Assembly (NCBI GenBank): GCA_004552155.1
Contig: SFPF01000015.1
Coordinates: 1-37,233, forward strand
From: Bacteroidales bacterium
GTDB lineage: Bacteria; Bacteroidota; Bacteroidia; Bacteroidales; Bacteroidaceae
DNA: 37,233 nucleotides
Reading direction: 5' to 3'
This document shows, piece after piece, positions 9,201 to 18,697 of this stretch (its first letter is position 1; every line of letters begins with the position of its first letter). Below the pieces are notes generated by a model. It had not been told where the DNA came from, ran no database searches, and saw only the letters and a list, made by a program, of their open reading frames with translations. The position numbers and the translations under genes are program-made.

Positions 9201-10391
9201 GCCGTAGCCTTTCATTTCGAGGCAGGAGGGCACGGTGATGGTGTCCCACGCCGAAACGTCGGCGTTGTCGCCCCAGAAATCTTCCTCGCCGGGACGCTGC
9301 GCGGGCGTGGTGACGTAATTGAGTTTCCACAGTCCGTTGAGCGATAGCACCTCGGCGTTTTCGGGCGTGAGCCAAGGCTTCTCGTAGCTGGCATCGCCGC
9401 GCATCTGTTCGGTAGAGGCGTAAGGAATGAAGGTGGCGTGCGCAGGCTCTTTATTTTCCTCAAAAAACGCCTCATTCTCCCAAGGATTAGGTTCGGGTTC
9501 TTCGGGCGTGCCCACGCCGCGCAGGGTAAAGGCGGCCGTGGCTGCATCGGCATCTTGCGTCAGGCCCGTGTTGCCGTTGGCAAGGGCGGTAATGTAATAA
9601 GAGTTAGTGCCCTTCGTATATTTGAAGCGGTAGTTGCCGTCATCGGTTGCCTCGATTTGCGCCAGCTGGTTGTAGCTGTAAGAAGTGGTGAGCGTCCATT
9701 GCAAGGGGTAGCGCTTGTTGTCGAGGGCAACATCGATGGCAGAGTTATAGGTTTTGTTGTAAAGGATATAGTAGGCGGGATAACTGCTCAGCTGTTCGAG
9801 CTGCCACACCTGCGCATAGTCGCCCTCGACATAGTCGTCGGCATAGATGCGGGCGTTGTTGCTGCCGTCGCCGCGGTTGGTAAGCACCTTGCCTGTGGAA
9901 GCATTGGCTATCACGTAGTTCATGCCTGCCACGGGGTAGTTGATGCTGTGCGTGCGACCAGTGTCGGAGAGTTTGCGGCTTTCGAGCCGTCGGCAGAGAG
10001 CAGGCGATAGGTATCGGCTTCGCCTTCTACTGCCTCAACGAGGAACTTCTGATTGGTATTTTTCAATTCCATCGTCCAATGCAGCAGTTGGGAGGAAGAG
10101 TCTAATGCCTGGTCGATGGCCAGTTCGGTTTCGGGATTGTAAATCACATAAACGTTCTTGGCGCCTGCTGCGAGCAGTACCCAGTCCTGCGCCGTGGCGG
10201 TTGGCGAGTTGGTTCCCATTGTGAGGTTGTCGCCTTTCGTGTAGCTGCCGCCCGTGGAAAGGGCTTGCCCGGTAGACGCTGCCCGATACGGGCGCGGTTT
10301 CTGCCGTTGCGGTCAGCGTAAGGCAGTTTGCTACGAGCAGTGCCAGCATGGGGCGCAGCAGCGAAGCAAAGAGAGAATTAAGGTTTTTCAT
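6205..10391 (-). pseudogene. Secreted GH2 beta-galactosidase with ricin-like modules; frame broken three times
   Basis: Reading four frame segments together gives about 1,395 codons. A signal peptide (MKNLNSLFASLLRP...) is followed by two ricin-like beta-trefoil stretches, the GH2 sugar-binding and immunoglobulin-like domains, the TIM barrel, and a domain with KGLGNGSCGQNTG typical of the LacZ small-chain fold. The acid/base Glu is in SLGNESG (near 8130) and the nucleophile Glu in MCEYAHAMGN (near 7936). The C-terminus (GAYLITVTNASGTRTHKIVK) resembles a T9SS sorting tail. Frame changes fall at about 10256, 9975 and 8648. At 8648 one missing base would restore ...KDFA-FSFTL. All catalytic residues remain, so sequence error or assembly loss is as likely as real decay. 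Confidence 0.85.
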
Positions 10392-10414
10392 GGAGAGATA
10401 TTTTTTTGATTTTT

Positions 10415-10499
10415 GAGTAAACGAGTTGATAAGTAAACGAGTAGACGAGTAAACAAGTAGACGAGTAAACGAGTAGACGAGTAAACAAGTAGACGAGTT
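10415..10499. repeat. Tandem 8-bp array (RAGTARAC), about 10 units
   Basis: Units GAGTAAAC, AAGTAGAC, GAGTAGAC and AAGTAAAC follow one another in exact 8-bp register from 10415, with one decayed unit (GAGTTGAT at 10423). It fills most of the spacer between the CXXCH lipoprotein gene and the beta-galactosidase start. Related arrays occur at 12060, 13965 and 14104 (inverted), and degenerate ones near 5466 and 6104. Confidence 0.9.
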
Positions 10500-10521
10500 A
10501 TGGCAGAGACCGCCTCAATAT

Positions 10522-12045
10522 TTAATTAGACTTCTTATAACTTACCTTTTGGGCGGCATCGTCGTCATAAATCGCCTTTTTGAGTTCTTCGGGCGTGACG
10601 GGCACGGCGTTCTTGGTGAGTTCAGGCACGTTGTAGCTCTTTTCGAGTAAAATGTTATGCTCCGGGTCTTCCTGCGGCAGGAGGAACGCCTTATGGGCTT
10701 GGCCGTCCTTGTCGAAATAGGCAATAAAGACGCGCGAATAGTTGTTGTCCTCACGGCGCGAAGCGACTACAATCCAGCGGCCGTTGCTGCTCCAAGTGTG
10801 GTAGCTGTCGGCATACTCGCTGTTGGCAGGCGTGAGCGGGCGCACCTCGCCCGTCTGCATATCCTTGACGTAAAGGTCGGCATTCTTGTGCCAAATATGA
10901 AACTGCCCGTAGTCGGCCATTGTGAAGAGCACGTAGCGGCCGTCGGGGCTGACGCGCGGCACGGCAATGCTCGTGCTGAGGCTATCGGCATTGACGAGCG
11001 TGCGGGGCGCGGAGAAGCGGCGGGTCTGTTCATCGAAGTCGATGATGCGCAGGCTATAATGCAGGCTGTCGTAGATGTCGCTCACGCGGTCGCGCCGCAC
11101 AGAGTCGGGCACGCCAGCAAACTGCGGCACGCGGGCGGAGCAATACACCACGCTCTTGCCGTCGGGCGTCCAGCAGGGGAAGGTTTCCAGCTCGCTGTCC
11201 GTTTTGAGGATATTGGTCAGCGTGTTCTTGTCGGCATCGAAGAACACGAGGTCAGAGCCGTAGTCGACCACTTCAATCTTCTGGCGGTTCACCATGTGGA
11301 ACGTCTGTCCCGTTTGGTTGGAAGAGAAGACCACCCAGTTGCGCTTGGGGTGCCACGTGGGGTAGACGGTAGACGATAGGATTGAGTCGCATTTCATATT
11401 CACCTTTCTCACCTTGCCGTTTTCCACAAAGACCGTGCCGCCGTGCTGGGCACGCACGTGGAAGAGCATGTGCTGCGTGTCGTAAGCCTGATAATTGTGG
11501 CAGTTCACGCAGTGGTTGTTGTCGCGTTCGTAGGAACGGTTGTTCTCATAAATCACGCTTTCCGAAAAGTTTTCGAGATTGCGCTGGTAAAGGCCGAGCT
11601 GGCGATAAAGTTCGTAACTCGGTTCGATGAGGCGATAGGACAGATAAGGGTCAATCGGCTCTTCTGCCACGCCGATGCCGTATTTGGGAAATTGCACCCA
11701 GTCCGCGCCGCGCTTGGCATAGACCGTAACGGCGAGTTCCTTGCCCTTGGCTTCGGCGAGCAACTGCCGCCACTCCGTAGAGTCGAACGCCAGTTTTCCG
11801 TCGGCGGCTGCGCCGGCAGTGACGGTGCGCTTGCCGTCGGTAACGGCGGCAACATATTCGTCGCCCTCCGATTTTACCATAAAGTTGAGCGGCGCGATGT
11901 TGGGCGGGACTACGATGTCGCGGTAATCGGGATAGATGTCGGCCGCTTCATTCACGGGCGTGCTTTCTGCGGGTATCTCGACCTGCCGGGCGCACGAGAC
12001 GAGCAGGCAGGCGGCAAGCACGAGGAGAAATATATTGTTTTTCAT
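10522..12045 (-). CDS. Beta-propeller (PD40/TolB-like) lipoprotein with a CXXCH haem motif
   Basis: A 507-residue exported protein. Residues 1-18 form a lipoprotein signal (LLLVSC-type lipobox, Cys near 18). A single CVNCH motif at about residues 179-183 is a candidate c-type haem site. Downstream are WD40-like PD40 blades such as PCWTPDGKSVVYCS, RVSPDGRYVLFT and TWSSNGRWIVVAS. I start at the ATG at 12045 because the longer start at 12069 would put eight residues before the signal peptide. It lies 45 bp after the DUF6057-type gene on the same strand, likely an operon. Such pairs occur in other Bacteroidetes, but I know of no defined function. Haem attachment is inferred from the motif only. 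Confidence 0.8.
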   Translation of the reverse strand: MKNNIFLLVLAACLLVSCARQVEIPAESTPVNEAADIYPDYRDIVVPPNIAPLNFMVKSEGDEYVAAVTDGKRTVTAGAAADGKLAFDSTEWRQLLAEAKGKELAVTVYAKRGADWVQFPKYGIGVAEEPIDPYLSYRLIEPSYELYRQLGLYQRNLENFSESVIYENNRSYERDNNHCVNCHNYQAYDTQHMLFHVRAQHGGTVFVENGKVRKVNMKCDSILSSTVYPTWHPKRNWVVFSSNQTGQTFHMVNRQKIEVVDYGSDLVFFDADKNTLTNILKTDSELETFPCWTPDGKSVVYCSARVPQFAGVPDSVRRDRVSDIYDSLHYSLRIIDFDEQTRRFSAPRTLVNADSLSTSIAVPRVSPDGRYVLFTMADYGQFHIWHKNADLYVKDMQTGEVRPLTPANSEYADSYHTWSSNGRWIVVASRREDNNYSRVFIAYFDKDGQAHKAFLLPQEDPEHNILLEKSYNVPELTKNAVPVTPEELKKAIYDDDAAQKVSYKKSN

Positions 12046-12059
12046 AAGTGTCGAGGCTT

Positions 12060-12087
12060 TAGTTGACAAGTAGACAAGTAAACGGGC
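12060..12087. repeat. Short RAGTARAC octamer array
   Basis: Three octamers (TAGTTGAC, AAGTAGAC, AAGTAAAC) and a decayed fourth sit in the 45-bp gap between two minus-strand genes of one probable operon. Confidence 0.75.
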
Positions 12088-12090
12088 TTA

Positions 12091-13628
12091 CTAATTCACC
12101 CCTGCCTTGTGGTTACTCTCGGTGGCGGGGCGCACTTGGTCGGGTTCGTTGTTCTCACAATAATAATAATACATATAGCTGCCGAGCCAATTCTTCTTCA
12201 GGTTCTTGCGCAGTTCGTAGCGGTCCTTGACGTACGGCTTGGCTTCTACCAAGAACGACCTTACTTCGTTTTGAACATAAGGCGGAATATTGAACATCTT
12301 TTCGATATTCGGGTCTTTGAGCGACATGATGGCCAGAGCCTGCATCACGCTTTTGGTCATGCTGAAGCCCTTCTGCGCGAGGATTTGCGCCCGGAGCAGG
12401 AAAGCTTGCAGGTCTTTGGAGTAAAGACAGGCGGCGGCCGAGGTGACGAGCGTGGCGTCGGAGCCTTCCGTCAGTCCCACGTTGTAGCCGAGGAATGCCG
12501 GCATGCGGTAGCTCTGCTCAAAACGTTGCTCGCGTGGCAGCAAGGTGCGGATAGCGGCGAGTTCGGCATCTTCTTCCACGGCTTTCGGGTTGTTGTTCAG
12601 CGCGGTGTATTTCTCCACAAACTCGCTCTCAAAGGGGTTGTGGCTGATGATGTCGAGATATTTCTCCGCCAGGCGATGCTCTTCATTGAGAATGGCGCAC
12701 TGCACCATGCGCTTGAGATAATAGAGGCGCGGCCCGTCCATCACCACGTGGTCCATATTGGTGCGGTAGCCGGCATTGACAAGGCCGGCGTAGAGATTGG
12801 CATCAGGCACGAACATCGCATATTCCTCGCCGCCCTCGATGAGGTCGAGTCGCGCGTCGGGATAATCGTAGACAATATCAAACATTCCCTCAAGCAATTG
12901 TCCCGTCTGCACAAGGGCAATGGCGTGATAGGCTGCCGGCGTTCGCGTGGGACGCTTGGCGGCACGCACCTCTTCTATAATCTGTTCCCATTCTGCCCGC
13001 TGGGCAAGGTTAAGATATGGGCGCAAGCAATGAGCACTGCCACGCAAAGGACGGGAACTGCCGCGCCGAAAGGTTTTGCCGAAGCATCTTTTGGAAAAGC
13101 GAAACGGCCTTTCAGCAGCCGCGACACGGCAGCCGCCAGTGCCGCGAGGAGCAGTAGCCCGAGCGGTACGAGTACAATGAGCGAGGGTTCTGATTTATAA
13201 TAAATATTGGTGCCGCGCCAGAGCATCCAGCCCACGACAGTCGCAGGCACCACAAATCCCGCGCCGCACTGCTTTGCCGGCAACCGCAGGGTGCGGTCAA
13301 TGAGCCATGCCGTGAGGGTGAACACGGCAGCGAGCAGCAGTGCGCCCGTCCAGGCATTCTTGCACGCCAGGAGCACGAAACGCCCCGCCCAATACAGGTA
13401 GCCGCAAGCCTGGTCGAGCACGTACTTCATCAACGATGCGTCGAAACTGAAAAAACTTTCCTGCTCGGCGCGCACGAGCACGTCGCCGTAAGTGAAACTG
13501 AAGAAGCCGTAGAAGAGCGCAAAGCCGATGGCGTAGGCGGTGCGTGCCGCAATCTTTGCCGGCATCTTGCCGCCGCTTTTCTGCGCCGCCGCTTTTTGCC
13601 GCGAAACAGTCGTTTTATTCTTTTGCAT
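12091..13628 (-). pseudogene. DUF6057-type membrane protein with a large C-terminal soluble domain; frame broken near 13020
   Basis: The first part (13628 to about 13020) has a basic N-terminus followed by several hydrophobic segments, for example RFVLLACKNAW and LIVLVPLGLLLLAALAAAV, and ends in VLCVAVLIACAHI. The second part (from about 13030 to 12091) is soluble, helix-rich and resembles a tetratricopeptide fold. In relatives these are one protein of about 550 residues, with extra residues between the last membrane helix and the segment here read as YLNLAQRAEWEQI. So some codons seem to be missing as well as a frame change. The partner gene downstream is the CXXCH lipoprotein. Function unknown; the family name is from memory and moderately sure. 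Confidence 0.7.
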
Positions 13629-13935
13629 TGCTTGTTTTTAATTCAAAATTGCCGCCTTTCATATAAGAAAAGGGCATAATCGCTCCAAAATTACAACAAA
13701 AATGCTATTGCCGCCAAGATTGTGTTTGAAGAAATGCAGCGGCAGGGGAAAAAGGTCGCGTTTTTTGAATATAATCAAGGAGTAGAGGGAAATGATGAGG
13801 ACTTTCCGCCGCAACCTGAACCTAAAAGCACCGCGCATCGCGCTCGCAAATACCAAAAAGCATTTGAAGGGCACTCTTTTGCAGCATATCTTATATTAAA
13901 AGCGGCTTTTATACGGTTTTTTGAAAGGAAAAACG

Positions 13936-13943
13936 TAATTTTG
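13936..13943 (+). promoter_or_regulatory. Bacteroidetes -7 box for gltB
   Basis: TAATTTTG followed by CAGG matches TAnnTTTG. No clear -33 element is seen at the usual distance. If used, gltB has a leader of about 210 bases that carries two inverted octamer arrays and a hairpin. The rest of 13629-13935 shows no convincing gene. Confidence 0.55.
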
Positions 13944-13964
13944 CAGGCAGAAAAACAAACAACA

Positions 13965-14004
13965 CAGTAAACAAGTAAACGAGTAGACAAGTAAACGAGA
14001 CAAG
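13965..14004. repeat. RAGTARAC octamer array, left arm of an inverted pair
   Basis: Units CAGTAAAC, AAGTAAAC, GAGTAGAC and AAGTAAAC in 8-bp register, then GAGACAAG. Bases 13979-13999 are perfectly complementary, over 21 nt, to 14114-14134 in the same gltB leader. Confidence 0.85.
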
Positions 14005-14042
14005 TTTCTCTTATAAATATTGATTTTGAAAGGCATTTACAT

Positions 14043-14100
14043 AATGTCGGCTGCGCTCGGCAATTTAAGTAAACTTAATTGCGCTCGCTTGCATGACATT
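14043..14100. repeat. Hairpin in the gltB leader
   Basis: Outer arms AATGTC (14043-14048) and GACATT (14095-14100) enclose a stem GCAATT...AATTGC centred on AGTAAACT (14068-14075). It lies in the loop of the larger inverted octamer repeat. Confidence 0.55.
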
Positions 14101-14103
14101 TCT

Positions 14104-14137
14104 GTCTCGTCTACTCGTTTACTTGTCTACTCGTCAC
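14104..14137. repeat. RAGTARAC octamer array, inverted copy
   Basis: Read on the minus strand this is GAGTAGAC, AAGTAAAC, GAGTAGAC, GAGAC. Together with 13965-14004 it can form a 21-bp stem with a 114-nt loop, ending 25 bases before the gltB start codon. Confidence 0.85.
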
Positions 14138-14159
14138 TAAGAAACAACTTTTACTGCTC

Positions 14160-17100
14160 ATGCAATATCACAACACAACGGCTGCCGGACTTTACGACCC
14201 CGCCAACGAGCACGATGCTTGCGGCGTGGGCATGGTGGTAAACGTTCACGGCGGCAAGTCGCACGAACTGGTAGACAACGCCCTGCGTATCCTCGAGAAC
14301 ATGAAGCATAGAGGCGCAGAGGGTGCAGACAACAAGACAGGCGACGGCGCAGGCATCATGGTTCAGATACCGCACGAGTTTATCCTCCTCCAAGGTATTC
14401 CCGTGCCCGAAAAAGGTCGGTATGGCACCGGCCTTATATTTTTGCCCAAAGACGAACTGCGCCAGTCGGATTTCCTAAAAATCCTCGCCGAAGAAGCAGA
14501 GAAGGAAGGCCTGACGCTGATGCATGTGCGCGAGGTGCCGGTGCATTCCGACGTGCTCGGCATAGAGGCGCGCGCCACGGAGCCTGCCATCCGCCAGGTG
14601 TTTCTCACGGGGGCCGACGGCGACGAACTGGAACGCCGCCTCTACATCGTACGCAAAAAGACCGAGCAGCGCACGCAGCAGCAAGGCGGCTGCTACATCG
14701 TGTCGCTTTCGTCGAAGACAATAATATATAAAGGCATGCTCTCGTCGATGCAGGTGCGCACTTACTTCGCCGACCTTGCACAGCCCTACTTCACGAGCGG
14801 CCTGGCGGTGGTGCACTCGCGCTTTTCCACCAACACGTTCCCCACGTGGAGCCTCGCGCAGCCCTTCCGCCTCTTGGCGCACAACGGCGAAATCAACACC
14901 ATACGCGGCAACCGCGGCTGGATGGAGGCGCGCGAGGCCGTGCTCTCCACGCCCCGCCTCGGCGACGTGAAGGACATACGCCCCATCTTGCAGCCCGGCA
15001 TGAGCGACTCGGCTTCGCTCGACAACGCCTTGGAGTTTCTCGTGATGTCGGGGTTGAGCCTGCCCCACGCCATGGCAATGCTCGTGCCGGAGAGCTTTGA
15101 CGATAAAAATCCGATTAGCGAAGACCTCAAAGCTTTCTACGAATACCATTCTATCCTTATGGAACCGTGGGACGGCCCTGCCGCCCTGCTCTTCAGCGAC
15201 GGACGCTATGCCGGCGGCATGCTCGACCGCAACGGCCTGCGCCCCGCCCGCTACCTCATCACCGAGGGCGGGCAACTCGTGGTTGCCTCCGAGGCGGGCG
15301 TGCTGCCCTACGAGGCATCTGAAATCAAGGAGAAAGGACGGCTGCAACCGGGCAAAATCCTGCTCGTCGATACGCTCGAGGGCAAAATCCTGCGCGACGA
15401 GGAGATAAAGAAAAGCCTCGCCGAGGCCAAGCCCTACCGCAGCTGGCTCTCGACCAACCGCATCGAACTCGACGCTCTGAAAAGCGGGCGTAAGGTGGAA
15501 AATGCCGTGAGCGACCTGCGCCTGCGCCTCTCGGCCTTCGGCTTTACGCGAGAAGACGTAGAACGCACTCTTGTGCCGATGTGCACCGGCGGCGCAGAGC
15601 CTGTGGCATCGATGGGCAACGACACGCCCCCCGCCGTGCTCAGCGGCGAGCCGCAACTCCTGTTCAACTACTTCCGCCAGCAGTTCGCGCAGGTGACCAA
15701 CCCCGCCATCGACCCCATACGCGAGGAGCTCGTCATGTCGCTCACGGAATACATCGGCGCGGTGGGCATGAACATTCTCCTGCCCAACGAGGCGCATTGC
15801 AAAATGGTGCGCCTGCCGCACCCGGTGCTCAACAACCGCCAACTCGACATTCTCTGCAATATCCGTTACAAGGGTTTCAAGACCATCAAACTGCCCATGC
15901 TCTTCGATGCCCGCGCCGACAACCCCGAGGAAGCCATGCGCCTCGCGCTCGACGACCTTTGCCAAAAGGCGGCGCAGTCGGTGCAGGACGGCGTGAACTA
16001 TATCATTCTTACCGACCGCGGCATCGACGCCACTCACGCCGCCATCCCCTCGCTGCTTGCCGTGAGCGCCGTGCATCATCATCTGATTGCGGTGCAGAAG
16101 CGCGTGGAAACCGCGCTCATCGTGGAGAGCGGCGAAATACGCGAGGTGATGCACGCCGCCCTGCTCTTGGGCTACGGCGCGAGTGCCATCAATCCCTACA
16201 TGGCCTTCGCCGTGCTCGACGACCTCGTGCGGCGCGGCGAGGTGCAGATGAACTACGAGACGGCCGAGGCCAACTACATCAAGGCCTTGCGTAAGGGCTT
16301 GTATAAGATTATGTCGAAAATGGGCATCTCTACCATTCGCTCCTATCGCGGCGCAAAGATATTCGAGGCGGTGGGGCTTGGCAAGGATTTGCTCAAAACG
16401 TATTTCGGCACGAAGCAGTCGAGCATCGGCGGCATAGGCCTGAAAGAGGTGGCGGACGATGCCCTGCGCTTCCACCGCGCCGCGTTCTCCGCGCAGCCCT
16501 CGATCGAGGCCGCCGCGCTCGGCGAACTCTTGCCCCACGTAGGGCAGTTCTCCTACCGCAAGGACGGCATCGCCCACGCGTGGAATCCCGAAACCATTGC
16601 CGCCCTGCAACTCGCCACGCGCCTCGGCAGCTACAAGAAGTTTAAGGAATTTACCCGCCTCGCCGACGAGAAGCCTGCGCCGATATTCCTGCGCGACTTC
16701 TTTGAGTTCCGCAAGGCAGCCGTGCCCGTGCCCATTGAAGAGGTGGAGAGCGAAGACGACCTGGTGCGCCGCTTTGTGACGGGCGCAATGTCGTTCGGCG
16801 CAATCAGCAAGGAGGCGCACGAGGCCTTGGCTTTGGCTATGAACAAGCTCGGCACGCGCAGCAACACGGGCGAGGGCGGCGAGGACAGCGACCGCTTCCA
16901 CGAAACCTTCGACGGTATCTCGCTGTGCAGCAAGACGAAGCAAATCGCCTCCGGCCGCTTCGGCGTGACGGCGGAATATCTCGTCAATGCCGAGGAGATA
17001 CAGATTAAGGTGGCGCAAGGCGCGAAGCCCGGCGAGGGCGGACAGCTGCCGGGCTATAAGGTGAACGACATCATCGCCCGCACCCGCCACTCCATTCCCG

Positions 17101-18677
17101 GCATCTCGCTCATATCGCCCCCGCCCCACCACGACATATATTCTATCGAAGACCTCGCGCAGCTTATCTTCGACCTCAAGCACCTCAACCCCCGCGCGGC
17201 GGTGAGCGTGAAACTGGTGGCAGAGAGCGGCGTGGGCACCATTGCCGCCGGTGTGGCAAAGGCGAAGGCCGACCTCATCGTCATCTCCGGCGCGGAGGGC
17301 GGCACGGGCGCGTCGCCCGCGTCGTCGATGCGCTACGCGGGCATTCCGCCCGAGATTGGACTGGCAGAGACGCAGCAGACGCTCGTGCTCAACGGCTTGC
17401 GCGGCAAGGTGCGCTTGCAGACCGACGGACAGATCAAGACGGGGCGCGACATTGTGTCGATGGCATTGCTCGGCGCGGAGGAGTTCGGCTTCGGCACGGC
17501 GGTGCTCATCGTGCTGGGCTGCGTGATGATGCGCAAGTGCCACGCGAACACCTGCCCCGTGGGCGTGGCAACGCAAAATCCGGAGTTGCGCGAGCATTTC
17601 AGGGGGCACTACGAATATGTGGTGAACTATTTCCGCTTCCTCGCCCGCGAGGTGCGCGAATATCTCTCCGAAATGGGCTTCCGCCGCCTCGACGACATCA
17701 TTGGCCGCACCGACCTCGTCAGCATCAAGCCCTCTGCCGAGGGCAGCAAGACGGCGCTGCTCGACTTCAGCCGCCTGCTCCACCGCGTGGGCGGCAATGC
17801 ACCGCTCCACTTCATGCCGGGCAACACGGCCGGCGAGGGAGAGACGGGTATGGACGCAGCGCTCTTCGAGGCTGCCGCGCCGGCTGTGGAGACGCAGCGC
17901 GAGATTTCGCTCGAATACCCCATTTGCAACACTGACCGAGCCGTGGGCACGCGCCTCGCCGGTGCGGTGGCATTGCGCCACGGTGCGGACGGACTGCCCG
18001 ACGGCACGGTGACCGTGAACTTCAAGGGCGCGGCTGGCCAGAGTTTCGGCGCATTCCTCACGAAGGGCTTGTATTTCAGGCTCGAGGGCGAGGCGAACGA
18101 CTATCTCGGCAAAGGGCTCAGCGGCGGACGCATCGCCGTGATGCCGCCCAAGCGCGCCCGCTATGCCGCTTCCGACAACACGATTGCGGGTAACACGCTG
18201 CTCTACGGCGCAACGGAGGGCGAGGTGTACATCAACGGCCGCGTGGGCGAACGCTTCGCCGTGCGCAACTCGGGCGCGGTGGCGGTGGTGGAAGGCGTGG
18301 GCGACCATTGCTGCGAATACATGACGGGCGGCCGCGTGGTGGTGCTCGGCCCTACGGGGCGCAACTTCGCTGCCGGCATGAGCGGCGGCGTGGCTTACGT
18401 GCTCGACCGCGACCGCAATTTCGACTATTTCTGCAATATGGAAATGGTGGAGCTTTCGCTGCTCGAGGATTCCGCCTCGCGCAAGGAACTCCACGAACTT
18501 ATCCGCCAGCACTACCTCTACACCGGCTCGCAGCTTGCACGCACGATACTCGATGACTGGAATCGCTACGTCGACGACTTTATCTGCGTGATGCCGATTG
18601 AGTACAAGCGCGTCCTGGCCGAAGAGCAGATGCGCAAGCTCCAGCAAAAAATCGCCGAAGTGCAGATTGATTATTAA
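14160..18677 (+). CDS. gltB: Glutamate synthase large subunit
   Basis: Makes glutamate from glutamine and 2-oxoglutarate together with GltD. The 1,505-residue length is normal. The N-terminal glutamine amidotransferase has its nucleophile Cys at residue 21 in EHDACGVG, after a short propeptide as in the family. The FMN synthase domain contains GEGGEDSDRF, PGEGGQLPGYKV and SGAEGGTGASPASS, and the 3Fe-4S cysteines are in CVMMRKCHANTCPVG. The C-terminal beta-helix domain includes GATEGEVYINGRVGERFAVR. The frame is intact over 4.5 kb, unlike several neighbours. The leader has an unusual array of inverted repeats. gltD follows after a 308-bp spacer filled by a palindromic element, an uncommonly wide gap for this pair. 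Confidence 0.97.
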   Translation: MQYHNTTAAGLYDPANEHDACGVGMVVNVHGGKSHELVDNALRILENMKHRGAEGADNKTGDGAGIMVQIPHEFILLQGIPVPEKGRYGTGLIFLPKDELRQSDFLKILAEEAEKEGLTLMHVREVPVHSDVLGIEARATEPAIRQVFLTGADGDELERRLYIVRKKTEQRTQQQGGCYIVSLSSKTIIYKGMLSSMQVRTYFADLAQPYFTSGLAVVHSRFSTNTFPTWSLAQPFRLLAHNGEINTIRGNRGWMEAREAVLSTPRLGDVKDIRPILQPGMSDSASLDNALEFLVMSGLSLPHAMAMLVPESFDDKNPISEDLKAFYEYHSILMEPWDGPAALLFSDGRYAGGMLDRNGLRPARYLITEGGQLVVASEAGVLPYEASEIKEKGRLQPGKILLVDTLEGKILRDEEIKKSLAEAKPYRSWLSTNRIELDALKSGRKVENAVSDLRLRLSAFGFTREDVERTLVPMCTGGAEPVASMGNDTPPAVLSGEPQLLFNYFRQQFAQVTNPAIDPIREELVMSLTEYIGAVGMNILLPNEAHCKMVRLPHPVLNNRQLDILCNIRYKGFKTIKLPMLFDARADNPEEAMRLALDDLCQKAAQSVQDGVNYIILTDRGIDATHAAIPSLLAVSAVHHHLIAVQKRVETALIVESGEIREVMHAALLLGYGASAINPYMAFAVLDDLVRRGEVQMNYETAEANYIKALRKGLYKIMSKMGISTIRSYRGAKIFEAVGLGKDLLKTYFGTKQSSIGGIGLKEVADDALRFHRAAFSAQPSIEAAALGELLPHVGQFSYRKDGIAHAWNPETIAALQLATRLGSYKKFKEFTRLADEKPAPIFLRDFFEFRKAAVPVPIEEVESEDDLVRRFVTGAMSFGAISKEAHEALALAMNKLGTRSNTGEGGEDSDRFHETFDGISLCSKTKQIASGRFGVTAEYLVNAEEIQIKVAQGAKPGEGGQLPGYKVNDIIARTRHSIPGISLISPPPHHDIYSIEDLAQLIFDLKHLNPRAAVSVKLVAESGVGTIAAGVAKAKADLIVISGAEGGTGASPASSMRYAGIPPEIGLAETQQTLVLNGLRGKVRLQTDGQIKTGRDIVSMALLGAEEFGFGTAVLIVLGCVMMRKCHANTCPVGVATQNPELREHFRGHYEYVVNYFRFLAREVREYLSEMGFRRLDDIIGRTDLVSIKPSAEGSKTALLDFSRLLHRVGGNAPLHFMPGNTAGEGETGMDAALFEAAAPAVETQREISLEYPICNTDRAVGTRLAGAVALRHGADGLPDGTVTVNFKGAAGQSFGAFLTKGLYFRLEGEANDYLGKGLSGGRIAVMPPKRARYAASDNTIAGNTLLYGATEGEVYINGRVGERFAVRNSGAVAVVEGVGDHCCEYMTGGRVVVLGPTGRNFAAGMSGGVAYVLDRDRNFDYFCNMEMVELSLLEDSASRKELHELIRQHYLYTGSQLARTILDDWNRYVDDFICVMPIEYKRVLAEEQMRKLQQKIAEVQIDY

Positions 18678-18697
18678 GCAATTAATAAAACGACATT

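Noticed and set aside
8490..10391. Programmed frameshifting as the cause of the broken beta-galactosidase frame
   Set aside because: No slippery heptamer or downstream pseudoknot is evident at the three points, and neighbouring genes show similar breaks with missing codons.
13722..13970. Possible 82-codon gene upstream of gltB
   Set aside because: No recognisable family, no ribosome-binding site, and it runs through the gltB promoter box into the octamer array.
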